A stretch of DNA of 5,252 bases, taken from NCBI GenBank assembly GCA_012510335.1, contig JAAZIF010000166.1, positions 1 through 5,252 of the forward strand, read 5' to 3'. Within the stretch, counting starts at the first letter, position 1. Every line of letters starts with the position of its first letter. The translations under genes and the position numbers were made by a program. The notes beneath the pieces are model-generated. The model searched no databases, was not told the DNA's origin, and saw only the letters and a program-made list of their open reading frames with translations. Below, piece after piece: positions 1-5,252 of this stretch. The DNA is from Methanomicrobiales archaeon. GTDB lineage: Archaea; Halobacteriota; Methanomicrobia; Methanomicrobiales; Methanoculleaceae.

Positions 1-1
1 A

Positions 2-397
2 CAGGGAGCTATCCCGTTCATCGAGAACCTCGCTGACGAAGCGATCAAGCGCTTCCAGGATCAGGTTGAGATCGTCAACATCATGGAAAGCGAGGATATG
101 GGCGCCATCAAGGCCAAGATCGATGAACTCAAGGCCAAAGATCCTGGCGCGTTCCCTGAAGATCCCATGATCGTCGAGGTCAAGGAGGCAGGCGCTGCCG
201 CGGCTGAAGTGGCCGTTGCAGGCGTAAATCCGCAATTCCTTGAGTTCGAGGAGCGTCTAAATGTTATCGAGGATAGGATCGAGTTCGTTGATGCCGAGAT
301 AGCCCAGCGCGTCGGAAGGAAAGTCGGGCGGGATATCGGCATCCTGTACGGGCTGGTTGCAGGTTTGATTGTATTCATGATATTGGTGTTGATATAA
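2..397 (+). CDS. mtrA/mtrG: Methyl-H4MPT:coenzyme M methyltransferase, MtrA domain tail fused to MtrG (5' partial)
   Basis: The frame is open from the left edge to the TAA at 395-397 and gives 131 visible residues. Residues 1-62 match the end of the MtrA corrinoid-binding domain as I know it: GAIPFIEN near the start, a RFQDQVEIVN stretch, then KDPGAFPEDPMIVEV. An Ala/Val-rich linker follows (about 63-76). Residues 77-131 look like MtrG, with an EERL...RIEFVDAEIAQR helix, the GRKVGRDIGILYG motif (105-117), and one membrane helix at about 112-131 that ends the protein. Family knowledge: MtrA carries the corrinoid methyl carrier, MtrG is a small single-helix subunit, and the usual order is mtrEDCBAFGH. 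Here MtrA's own C-terminal anchor and MtrF are absent between the two parts, so the MtrG helix probably anchors the corrinoid domain. mtrH follows 42 bases later. The MtrG identification is very secure. A fusion is the direct reading of the frame, but the N-terminus lies outside the window. Confidence 0.9.
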   Translation, partial: QGAIPFIENLADEAIKRFQDQVEIVNIMESEDMGAIKAKIDELKAKDPGAFPEDPMIVEVKEAGAAAAEVAVAGVNPQFLEFEERLNVIEDRIEFVDAEIAQRVGRKVGRDIGILYGLVAGLIVFMILVLI

Positions 398-422
398 CTG
401 CCCAGATTGATTGGGTTCCTAT

Positions 423-429
423 AAGGAGG
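423..429 (+). promoter_or_regulatory. Shine-Dalgarno site of mtrH
   Basis: AAGGAGG lies 10 bases before the ATG at 440 and only 1 base before an in-frame TTG at 431. This spacing favours ATG 440 as the mtrH start. Confidence 0.85.
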
Positions 430-439
430 ATTGACGAAT

Positions 440-1477
440 ATGTTCAAGTTCGAAAAAGAACAAACGGTACACGACTTCAACGGTACCATGCTCGGTGGGC
501 AGCCCGGTGAGTATCCAACCGTGCTTGCTGCATCCATCTTTTACAACAAGCACGAGGTTGTACTGGATGACCACACCGGAGAGATCGACAAGCCCACGGC
601 AGAGGCACTCTGGAACCGCTGCCTGGAACTTTCGGATCACACAGGCATTCCGCACTTTATCCAGATCATCGCGGAGTTCCCTGAGGCTTTCGAGAGCTAC
701 ATCGACTGGTTCTGTAGCATCGATGATAAGACTGCGTTCCTGATGGACTCTTCTGTCCCGGCGGCGCTTGCTCATGCATGCAAGTACGTCACCGATGCCG
801 GGGTTGCGGATCGTGCTATCTACAACTCGATCAACGGTTCGATCGGGCCGGAGAACATCGAGGCGCTGGCCAAGAGCGATGTGAACTCAGCCATCGTCCT
901 CGCCTTCAACCCCGCCGACCCGTCGGTCGCCGGGCGTGAGAAGGTTCTGGTCGAGGGTGGCGTCGCAGGGCAGGAGTTCGGTATGCTTGAGATCGCGGAG
1001 AAGTGTGGTGTCACCCGCCCGATCCTCGATACCGCGGCGACCCCGCTCGGTCTCGGGTCCGGCGGTGCATACCGTGAGATCCTCGCCTGTAAGGCGATCC
1101 ACGGCCAGCCGACCGGCGGTGCATACCACAACATGACCGTCTCCTGGACCTGGCTGAAGCGGTGGAAGGGAACGAAGAAGGTTCCCTCACAGCAGCTGGT
1201 CGGGCTGGAGGGCAAGGATCTCCTCGTCGAGCAGCTCACACGCCACTACCTCGGTGGTGTTGATGGAATGCGCCAGGCAGCCTGGTCTGCACCGGATATC
1301 GGGTGCAACATGGTTGCAAGCACACTCGGTGCTGACCTGATCATGTACGGCCCCATCGAGAACGTCGAGGCCATGATCACCGCGCAGGCTTACATCGACA
1401 TCGTCGTGCTGGAAGCGGCGCGTGACTTCGGTATTGAGCCCAAGTCCGATGATCACCCGCTGTTTAAGCTGGTCTAA
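440..1477 (+). CDS. mtrH: Tetrahydromethanopterin S-methyltransferase subunit H
   Basis: This 345-residue protein is MtrH, the peripheral cytoplasmic subunit that transfers the methyl group of methyl-tetrahydromethanopterin to the corrinoid on MtrA. It is the first half-reaction of the Na+-translocating Mtr complex in methanogenesis. Family landmarks in order are MFKFEKEQ at the N-terminus, GGQPGEYP (19-26), LMDSS (near 103), YNSIN (near 131), LDTAATPLG (near 200), YGPIEN (near 304) and the C-terminal DHPLFKLV. The fold is a TIM-barrel pterin methyltransferase by family knowledge. The start is ATG 440, set by the AAGGAGG at 423-429; an in-frame TTG at 431 is too close to that site. The protein is longer than the roughly 310-320 residues I recall for other MtrH proteins. 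The extra residues seem to lie in a Lys-rich stretch encoded by about 1160-1275. It is the last gene of the mtr operon and is followed by a T-run terminator. Confidence 0.97.
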   Translation: MFKFEKEQTVHDFNGTMLGGQPGEYPTVLAASIFYNKHEVVLDDHTGEIDKPTAEALWNRCLELSDHTGIPHFIQIIAEFPEAFESYIDWFCSIDDKTAFLMDSSVPAALAHACKYVTDAGVADRAIYNSINGSIGPENIEALAKSDVNSAIVLAFNPADPSVAGREKVLVEGGVAGQEFGMLEIAEKCGVTRPILDTAATPLGLGSGGAYREILACKAIHGQPTGGAYHNMTVSWTWLKRWKGTKKVPSQQLVGLEGKDLLVEQLTRHYLGGVDGMRQAAWSAPDIGCNMVASTLGADLIMYGPIENVEAMITAQAYIDIVVLEAARDFGIEPKSDDHPLFKLV

Positions 1478-1487
1478 AACCAAACCC

Positions 1488-1494
1488 TTTTTTT
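1488..1494 (+). terminator. Oligo-T terminator after mtrH
   Basis: A run of seven T residues begins 11 bases after the mtrH stop codon. Archaeal RNA polymerase commonly terminates at such U-rich tracts without needing a stem-loop. No strong stem precedes it. Confidence 0.65.
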
Positions 1495-1511
1495 CCTGCG
1501 GGATTTCCGCC

Positions 1512-1535
1512 GCGGCCGGCCGCAGAAGCCTTTTT
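1512..1535 (+). terminator. Perfect palindrome followed by T5, possible backup terminator
   Basis: GCGGCCGGCCGC (1512-1523) is a perfect 12-base palindrome, followed by TTTTT at 1531-1535. It lies in the short gap between the convergent mtrH and SelB-like genes and may act as a second transcription stop on the + strand. A self-complementary site with no loop makes a poor hairpin, so a chance GC-rich palindrome is the alternative. Confidence 0.35.
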
Positions 1536-1546
1536 AATCCTGCCGT

Positions 1547-2518
1547 TCAGAGGAGCTCAACCCTCCCCGCGATCCTGAGCTTCCCGCCCTCGAGATAGTG
1601 GAGAACCGCCGCGTCGCCCGGGAGGTATATGAGGGGTTTTTCAAGCGCGAGCGTGAGTCTCGGCCGCCGCCAGTCTCCGTCGTCCTGCATCGCCTCCACC
1701 CGCGCCGGTATAAACTGCATCCAGTGGCCGATATGAAGCACCATACCCGCCTTGAGCGGCGCCGGCCAGTACCGGACCAGGGTCGCCCGGGCCTCAAGTC
1801 TAGTCCGGGCCTGTACCTCGGGATCGTTTGAGAGGACGAGACCGCGGTCCAGGTCTCCGGAGTCGATGTTCTTGAGCGCGAGCCCCACGCGATCGCCCTC
1901 GGTGGCCCGATCGAAGTCGTCATCGTGCTTCTGGATGGAGCGCACCGTGACCGTCTGCCCTCCGGGGTAGACCGTCAGGGTATCGTGCCTCCTGATCTCG
2001 CCCCGCACAATGCCGCCCAGGATGACCGTCCCGATTCCGCGGACGTTGAAGTGGTGATCGATCGGGACCGTTCCCCCGGCGCCGGGCTGAGAGGATGCGC
2101 GGGCGTGTGCGCGGGCGAGCAGGCGGTCGCGGAGCGCGATCGGATCGGGGTCGATGAACTCGTAGCGCTCAAGCACCGTCCCCCGGAGGAGTGGGGCCAG
2201 GTCTTTTGGGGTGAGGTAATTCTGGAGGACGATGTAGCCCTGCCCCACCCCGACCTCATCGAGCATCAGAACCCACTCCCCGAAGACCGGCGTGATCTCG
2301 TCCACCACTACGATAGCCTCATCGGCCATCGATGCGGCGTAGAAGAGCGGGGCCAGCCGTTCAGGATGTCGTGTCGGTTCGATCAGGGTGACGGTATCGT
2401 CGCCCTTCTTGAGGTTGTAAAACGTGATATCGGATGTCGTGCCTTTCTTCCCGAGGGCTTTTGCGCAGCCTGGAGATCCCGGCACGGCAACGTTAAGGTT
2501 GCCCATATTCCTGATCAT
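1547..2518 (-). CDS. SelB/EF-Tu-like protein with degenerate GTPase domain
   Basis: This protein of about 323 residues has the domain layout of an archaeal EF-1A/SelB-type elongation factor, but its G domain is degenerate. The P-loop position reads GSPGCAKALGKK instead of GHVDHGKTT, the DxPG motif after the second strand is replaced by TLIEPTRHPERL, and no NKxD is found where LQNYLTPKDL stands. Domain 2 is well preserved (VPIDHHFNVRGIGTVILGG through VRSIQKHDDDFDRATEGDRVGLAL). Domain 3 follows, with GMVLHIGHWMQF and a C-terminal LEGGKLRIAGRVELL. It probably no longer hydrolyses GTP; a role in binding RNA or a translation component is only a guess. Three in-frame ATGs compete: 2536, 2518 (AGGT six bases upstream) and 2506. 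As I recall them, relatives begin at the last one (MGNLNVAV). I chose 2518 because of the spacing of its AGGT. The gene stands alone, convergent with mtrH and divergent from btuC. Confidence 0.85.
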   Translation of the reverse strand: MIRNMGNLNVAVPGSPGCAKALGKKGTTSDITFYNLKKGDDTVTLIEPTRHPERLAPLFYAASMADEAIVVVDEITPVFGEWVLMLDEVGVGQGYIVLQNYLTPKDLAPLLRGTVLERYEFIDPDPIALRDRLLARAHARASSQPGAGGTVPIDHHFNVRGIGTVILGGIVRGEIRRHDTLTVYPGGQTVTVRSIQKHDDDFDRATEGDRVGLALKNIDSGDLDRGLVLSNDPEVQARTRLEARATLVRYWPAPLKAGMVLHIGHWMQFIPARVEAMQDDGDWRRPRLTLALEKPLIYLPGDAAVLHYLEGGKLRIAGRVELL

Positions 2519-2604
2519 TTGGGTACCTGAGGGCATGAGGTTTGCTCTGCACCGCCGGCGCGCGGGGCGCCAGGAGATACCGTAGTTCCCTGCGCTGAGG
2601 GCTG

Positions 2605-2610
2605 TTTTAT
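2605..2610 (-). promoter_or_regulatory. Possible TATA box of the SelB-like gene
   Basis: Read on the - strand this is ATAAAA, within GCATAAAACAG. It is the only AT-rich patch in the GC-rich leader of the SelB-like gene. Transcription would start near 2580 and leave a leader of about 45-75 bases, depending on the start codon used. The match is weak. Confidence 0.35.
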
Positions 2611-2672
2611 GCGAGGGTCCGGGTGAGGGGGGCCCTGTGCAGAGGCGCGCACCACACAGCTAACCAGATGGA

Positions 2673-2682
2673 TTTTAATAAA
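2673..2682 (+). promoter_or_regulatory. TATA-type promoter of the importer operon
   Basis: TTTTAATAAA sits in a strikingly AT-rich island (about 2671-2704) inside otherwise GC-rich sequence. Its centre is about 29 bases before the ATG at 2707. With archaeal TATA-to-start spacing, transcription would begin at or just before that ATG and give a nearly leaderless mRNA. This fits the lack of a Shine-Dalgarno site upstream of 2707. Confidence 0.6.
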
Positions 2683-2706
2683 GTAAAGTTAATTTTTCTA
2701 TACACT

Positions 2707-3657
2707 ATGCGGAGAGCGGCACCGATCACGATCCTGGCACTCGCCGGTACACTTATTGCAAGCATGGCCTGTGCGGTCATACTGGGACCGGCAAGTACAT
2801 CTCTTGGATCCCTGTTTGCGCTGCCAAACGCCTGGAAGATCTTCTGGGAGATCAGGCTTCCACGGGTGATCGTCGCGGTGCTTGTCGGGTGCGCGCTTGC
2901 CGTGGCCGGCACCGCCATGCAGGGGCTGTTCAGAAACTCCATGGCCGACCCCTACATCATCGGCACGTCATCCGGCGGGGCGCTCGGGGCCACGCTCTCG
3001 ATCGTCTTCTTCGCAGGCATGGGAAGGCCGGTATTCGCATTTCTGGGGGCGGCAATCGCCACGTTCACGGTCTATACCATCGCCCGCCAGGGTGGGAAGG
3101 TTCCGGTCGAGACGCTCCTCCTCTCGGGCGTCGCCCTCTCCATGCTGCTCTCGGCGTTCCTCTCGTTTCTAATGTACACCGCCGGCCGGAGCCTCCACCA
3201 GATCATGTTCTGGCTGATGGGCGGGTTCTGGAACGTCTCGTGGGATGACGTCATCATCGGCATACTCATCCCGGCAGGGTGCCTGGCCATCTACTTCTAC
3301 GCCCGCGACATCAACATCATATCGCTCGGGGAGGAGGACGCGATCCACCTCGGCGTGAACGTCGAGCGCCTGAAGCAGCTCCTCCTCTTTGTGAGTGCTT
3401 TCCTGGCCGGGATCGCGGTCTCGATCGCGGGGGCGATCGGGTTCATAGGCCTTATCACACCGCACGTGATGCGCCTGATAGTAGGGCCCGATCACCGCAT
3501 CCTCCTCCCCGCAGCGGCGCTTGCGGGAGGGATCCTCCTCCTCTGGTCCGATACGCTTGCGAGGACGTTTGCCGGCGATATGCCGGTCGGGATCATCACG
3601 GCCTGTTTCGGAGCGCCGTTCTTCATATACCTCCTGCGGAGCCGGATGAAAGCATGA
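2707..3657 (+). CDS. btuC: BtuC/FecCD-family ABC importer permease
   Basis: This 316-residue integral membrane protein belongs to the FecCD/BtuC permease family, which forms a homodimeric channel for cobalamin, haem or iron-siderophores. The frame shows many hydrophobic helices, starting with about 7-27. Family motifs are RLPR (50-53), the long GTAMQGLFRN...DPYIIGTSSGGALGA signature (68-95), WLMGG (169-173), LGEEDAIHLGV (207-217; it lies where the family's ATPase-contacting loop falls) and GFIGLITPHVMRL (245-257). Two ATGs are possible. ATG 2668 would add 13 residues but lies just before the AT-rich promoter and has no Shine-Dalgarno site. ATG 2707 fits a leaderless start, so I chose it; the resulting length is close to that of E. 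coli BtuC. The gene overlaps the ATPase gene by ATGA, so translation is probably coupled. Corrinoid is the favoured substrate because Mtr is next door, but sequence alone cannot exclude an iron chelate. Confidence 0.92.
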   Translation: MRRAAPITILALAGTLIASMACAVILGPASTSLGSLFALPNAWKIFWEIRLPRVIVAVLVGCALAVAGTAMQGLFRNSMADPYIIGTSSGGALGATLSIVFFAGMGRPVFAFLGAAIATFTVYTIARQGGKVPVETLLLSGVALSMLLSAFLSFLMYTAGRSLHQIMFWLMGGFWNVSWDDVIIGILIPAGCLAIYFYARDINIISLGEEDAIHLGVNVERLKQLLLFVSAFLAGIAVSIAGAIGFIGLITPHVMRLIVGPDHRILLPAAALAGGILLLWSDTLARTFAGDMPVGIITACFGAPFFIYLLRSRMKA

Positions 3658-4898
3658 AGCCAGTCGAGGTCATCGGTATCGACGTCTCCTACGGCGCAAA
3701 GAAGGTTCTCGAAGTGGTATCGCTGGATGCAGAGAAGGGCGAGATACTCGGTATAATAGGGCCGAACGGGGCCGGAAAGACGACTCTTATCAAGGCGATG
3801 AGCCGGGTAGTCACCCCTGAGGGCGGGGAGATCCATCTCAACGCCCGGAACCTCGAGTCCCTCAGTTTCCGGGAGATGGCGCAGCAGGTCGCTGTCGTGC
3901 CGCAGGGGTTCTCGATCAGCTTTGATTACTCTGTGCGCGATATCGTAATGATGGGGAGGCACCCCTACATAGGGAGGCTCTCATCCGCGTCTCCCCGGGA
4001 TCTGGAGGTCTGTGACAACGCCATGCGCCTTGCAAACGTCACGCACCTCGCCGCCTCATCGGTCAACGAGATAAGCGGCGGCGAGCGGCAGCGGGTGCTC
4101 ATCGCCCGGGCGCTCGCGCAGGAGCCGAAGATCCTCCTCCTCGATGAGGCGACATCGAACCTGGATATCAGCCACCGGATCGAGATCCTGGATATCATAA
4201 GGGGCCTCACCGATTCGGTCACCGTGATCAGCGTCTTTCATGACCTGAACCTGGCTGCCTACTACTGCGACCGCCTGATCATGCTGAAGGATCAACGTGT
4301 ATTTGCCGTCGGAGAGCCCGCGGATGTGCTGACCCGGGAGGCGATCCGCGCAGTCTACGGGATCGATGTCCTGGTAAAGACCCATCCCCTGACAGGGAAG
4401 CCCTACATCCTCCCTGTGTATGGGAATGCCCCGGGTCATCAACAGCAGGGTGGTATGCATGTCATCTGTGGCGGAGGTACGGGGTCTGACCTCCTCTACG
4501 CCCTCCACCGCGAGGGGTTCCGTGTGAGCGCCGGCGTGCTCAACCTCATGGATACCGACTACGCAACCGCGACGGCGCTTGGTATCCCCTGCATAAGCGA
4601 GGCACCGTTTGCCGCGATCTCTGCCGGCGCCCGCGATAGCCTCCGGCAGCATATCGACTCTGCGCACGCAGTCATCGTCACTGCCATGCCCATCGGGCCG
4701 GGCAACATCGAGAATATAAGGATACTGGAGGACTACCGGTATAAGTCAGTCATATTCCTCTGTGGCGGGGGAAGTCGGGCGTTCCAGGACCATACCGGGG
4801 GGGAGGCCGGCGCGATCATCCGGAGGCTGTTTGATCGGGGTGCGGTCAGGGTGGAGCGGGTCGAGGAGGTTCTGAGGATCCTCAGGGCAGCGGGTTGA
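3654..4898 (+). CDS. btuD: BtuD-like ABC importer ATPase with extra C-terminal domain
   Basis: This 414-residue protein powers the importer. Residues 1 to about 255 form a complete ABC ATPase: Walker A GPNGAGKT (36-43), Q-loop Gln84 in VVPQG, signature ISGGERQ (140-146), Walker B ILLLDE (160-165), D-loop NLD (169-171) and switch His196. All key residues are present, so it should be active. A short linker (about 256-267) leads to a domain of about 147 residues with a Rossmann-like start, HVICGGGTGSDLL (269-281). It continues with GVLNLMDTDY (294-303), EAPF (316-319), MPIGPGN (345-351) and FLCGGGS (368-374). I recall similar tails on some cobalamin/siderophore ATPases of archaea and Firmicutes; their function is unknown to me. 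A regulatory nucleotide or ligand sensor is a guess. ATG 3654 overlaps the permease stop by four bases. An in-frame ATG at 4455, with AGGG five bases upstream, could in principle yield the C-domain alone. No substrate-binding protein gene follows. Confidence 0.92.
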   Translation: MKPVEVIGIDVSYGAKKVLEVVSLDAEKGEILGIIGPNGAGKTTLIKAMSRVVTPEGGEIHLNARNLESLSFREMAQQVAVVPQGFSISFDYSVRDIVMMGRHPYIGRLSSASPRDLEVCDNAMRLANVTHLAASSVNEISGGERQRVLIARALAQEPKILLLDEATSNLDISHRIEILDIIRGLTDSVTVISVFHDLNLAAYYCDRLIMLKDQRVFAVGEPADVLTREAIRAVYGIDVLVKTHPLTGKPYILPVYGNAPGHQQQGGMHVICGGGTGSDLLYALHREGFRVSAGVLNLMDTDYATATALGIPCISEAPFAAISAGARDSLRQHIDSAHAVIVTAMPIGPGNIENIRILEDYRYKSVIFLCGGGSRAFQDHTGGEAGAIIRRLFDRGAVRVERVEEVLRILRAAG

Positions 4899-4901
4899 GC
4901 G

Positions 4902-4925
4902 CCGGGAGCGGACGGGGGCTCCCGG
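4902..4925 (+). terminator. Stem-loop after the importer operon
   Basis: CCGGGAGC (4902-4909) and GCTCCCGG (4918-4925) form a perfect 8-base-pair stem with an 8-base loop, four bases after the btuD stop. There is no T-run on this strand just behind it, so it may protect the mRNA 3' end or slow polymerase instead of acting as a classic terminator. Confidence 0.45.
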
Positions 4926-4938
4926 GTTCAGGAAGCCG

Positions 4939-4945
4939 AAAAAAA
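4939..4945 (-). terminator. Oligo-T terminator of the small duplicated-protein gene
   Basis: Seven A residues on the + strand read as T7 on the - strand, 18 bases beyond the stop of the 63-residue gene. This fits an archaeal U-tract terminator for that gene. The stem at 4902-4925 lies further downstream and may serve both converging units. Confidence 0.6.
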
Positions 4946-4963
4946 GTGTCGGGGGGGTCTCGA

Positions 4964-5155
4964 TCAGACCCTGTAGGCCACGAGTGAGAGTCCGAGGCTC
5001 TTCTCAAGATCCTGGATCTTATTGAGGTTCTCCTCACTCAACTCCGCATATGCCGGCTTTGCATACGCTACGATCGTTACGCCGAGCTCCTCTTCACAGC
5101 GCTGTACCTGTTTCACCTGCTCAGGTGCCAGGTCTGCATACTTCGTAGTGATCAT
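4964..5155 (-). CDS. Small 63-residue protein of two duplicated 26-residue units
   Basis: I do not recognise a named family. The protein starts MITTKYADLAPEQ and ends LSLVAYRV. Residues 6-31 and 36-61 are two copies of one unit, identical at 11 of 26 positions without gaps: YA-[DE]-L, then an acidic/Gln helix, then a LG-x4-VAY strand. Each unit looks like a helix followed by a beta strand, so the whole may be a compact helix-strand-helix-strand fold or pair up as a dimer. There is no signal peptide, membrane helix or Cys/His metal site; the only Cys is residue 20. An in-frame ATG at 5248 would add 31 residues, but that stretch contains a strong TATA box. ATG 5155 has GGGGT seven bases upstream and sits where transcription from that promoter would place it, so I chose 5155. 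It converges on the importer operon and has its own promoter and T-run. Confidence 0.75.
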   Translation of the reverse strand: MITTKYADLAPEQVKQVQRCEEELGVTIVAYAKPAYAELSEENLNKIQDLEKSLGLSLVAYRV

Positions 5156-5188
5156 GGTTCTGACCCCGGGCCATGGAGGGGCATCGGG

Positions 5189-5197
5189 TATATTATA
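5189..5197 (-). promoter_or_regulatory. TATA-box promoter of the small duplicated-protein gene
   Basis: On the - strand the sequence reads TATAATATA, preceded by AACCAAAACC, a purine/A-rich stretch where the archaeal BRE would lie. The centre is about 38 bases before the ATG at 5155, so transcription would start near 5167 and leave a leader of about 12 bases that holds the GGGGT ribosome site. This is the best promoter in the window, and it argues against the longer start at 5248. Confidence 0.7.
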
Positions 5198-5252
5198 GGT
5201 TTTGGTTCCCCTCCTCTCGCTTGCAAAGGAGAGTACTGCGGGATCCATGGGT

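Noticed and set aside
61..537. 158-residue open frame on the - strand across the mtrA/mtrG end and mtrH start
   Set aside because: It is antisense to two well-identified genes, rich in Ser/Thr/Pro as expected from a mirror frame, has no recognisable motif, and spans the mtrH ribosome site.
820..1239. 139-residue open frame on the - strand inside mtrH
   Set aside because: mtrH is unambiguous on the other strand. High GC makes long antisense frames common.
1925..2530. 201-residue open frame on the + strand opposite the SelB-like gene
   Set aside because: The SelB-like frame has clear family motifs. This one is its shadow, low in hydrophobic order, with no ribosome site.
2557..2571. GGCGC/GCGCC inverted repeat in the leader of the SelB-like gene
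   Set aside because: Five base pairs in a very GC-rich stretch are expected by chance, and no T-run or other signal accompanies it.
2519..2706. Cobalamin riboswitch before the importer genes
   Set aside because: No B12-box-like element or long structured leader is visible, and the promoter placement leaves almost no 5' leader.
3279..3653. N-terminal extension of the ATPase frame upstream of ATG 3654
   Set aside because: The added 125 residues are Arg/Pro-rich shadow of the permease gene. ATG 3654 with the ATGA overlap is the natural start, and Walker A then falls at the normal position.
4056..4667. 203-residue open frame on the - strand inside the ATPase gene
   Set aside because: It mirrors conserved ABC motifs and shows no domain of its own.
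5156..5248. 31-residue N-terminal extension of the small duplicated protein
   Set aside because: The stretch contains the TATAATATA promoter and a ribosome site placed for ATG 5155, and the extension shares nothing with the repeat units.

Overview
This window reads as a piece of a methanogenic archaeon's chromosome. The strongest evidence is the 3' end of an mtr operon, which encodes the Na+-pumping methyl-tetrahydromethanopterin:coenzyme M methyltransferase. GC-rich third positions, archaeal TATA-type promoters, oligo-T terminators and protein similarity recalled from memory suggest the order Methanomicrobiales, perhaps a Methanoculleus-like organism. That genus-level guess is an inference and was not tested by any search.

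Layout. (1) Bases 1-1477, + strand: the end of an mtr operon. An incomplete reading frame at the left edge carries the tail of the MtrA corrinoid domain, joined in frame to an almost complete MtrG. mtrH follows after 42 bases. (2) Bases 1478-1546: a short convergent intergenic region with a T7 run, a 12-base perfect palindrome and a T5 run. (3) Bases 1547-2518, - strand: a SelB/EF-Tu-like protein whose GTPase domain has lost its nucleotide-binding motifs while domains 2 and 3 look intact. (4) Bases 2519-2706: a divergent promoter region. (5) Bases 2707-4898, + strand: a two-gene ABC importer operon (BtuC/FecCD permease, then BtuD-like ATPase) with a 4-base ATGA overlap. The ATPase has an extra C-terminal domain of about 147 residues. 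No substrate-binding protein lies inside the window. (6) Bases 4899-4963: a convergent terminator region. (7) Bases 4964-5155, - strand: a 63-residue protein built from two copies of a 26-residue unit, behind a good TATA box.

How the genes may work together. MtrH moves the methyl group from methyl-tetrahydromethanopterin to the corrinoid held by MtrA, and the complex then passes it to coenzyme M. The importer is of the cobalamin/siderophore type, and the cell plainly needs corrinoids for Mtr, so corrinoid uptake is a reasonable inferred role; iron-chelate uptake is the main alternative. The SelB-like gene and the small duplicated protein have no evident link to either pathway.

Most of the window is ordinary methanogen core sequence. 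The points most worth checking are the MtrA-MtrG fusion that skips MtrF, the C-terminal domain of the ATPase, the dead GTPase domain of the SelB-like protein, and the internal duplication in the small protein. I found no CRISPR array, insertion sequence, tRNA, rRNA or riboswitch.
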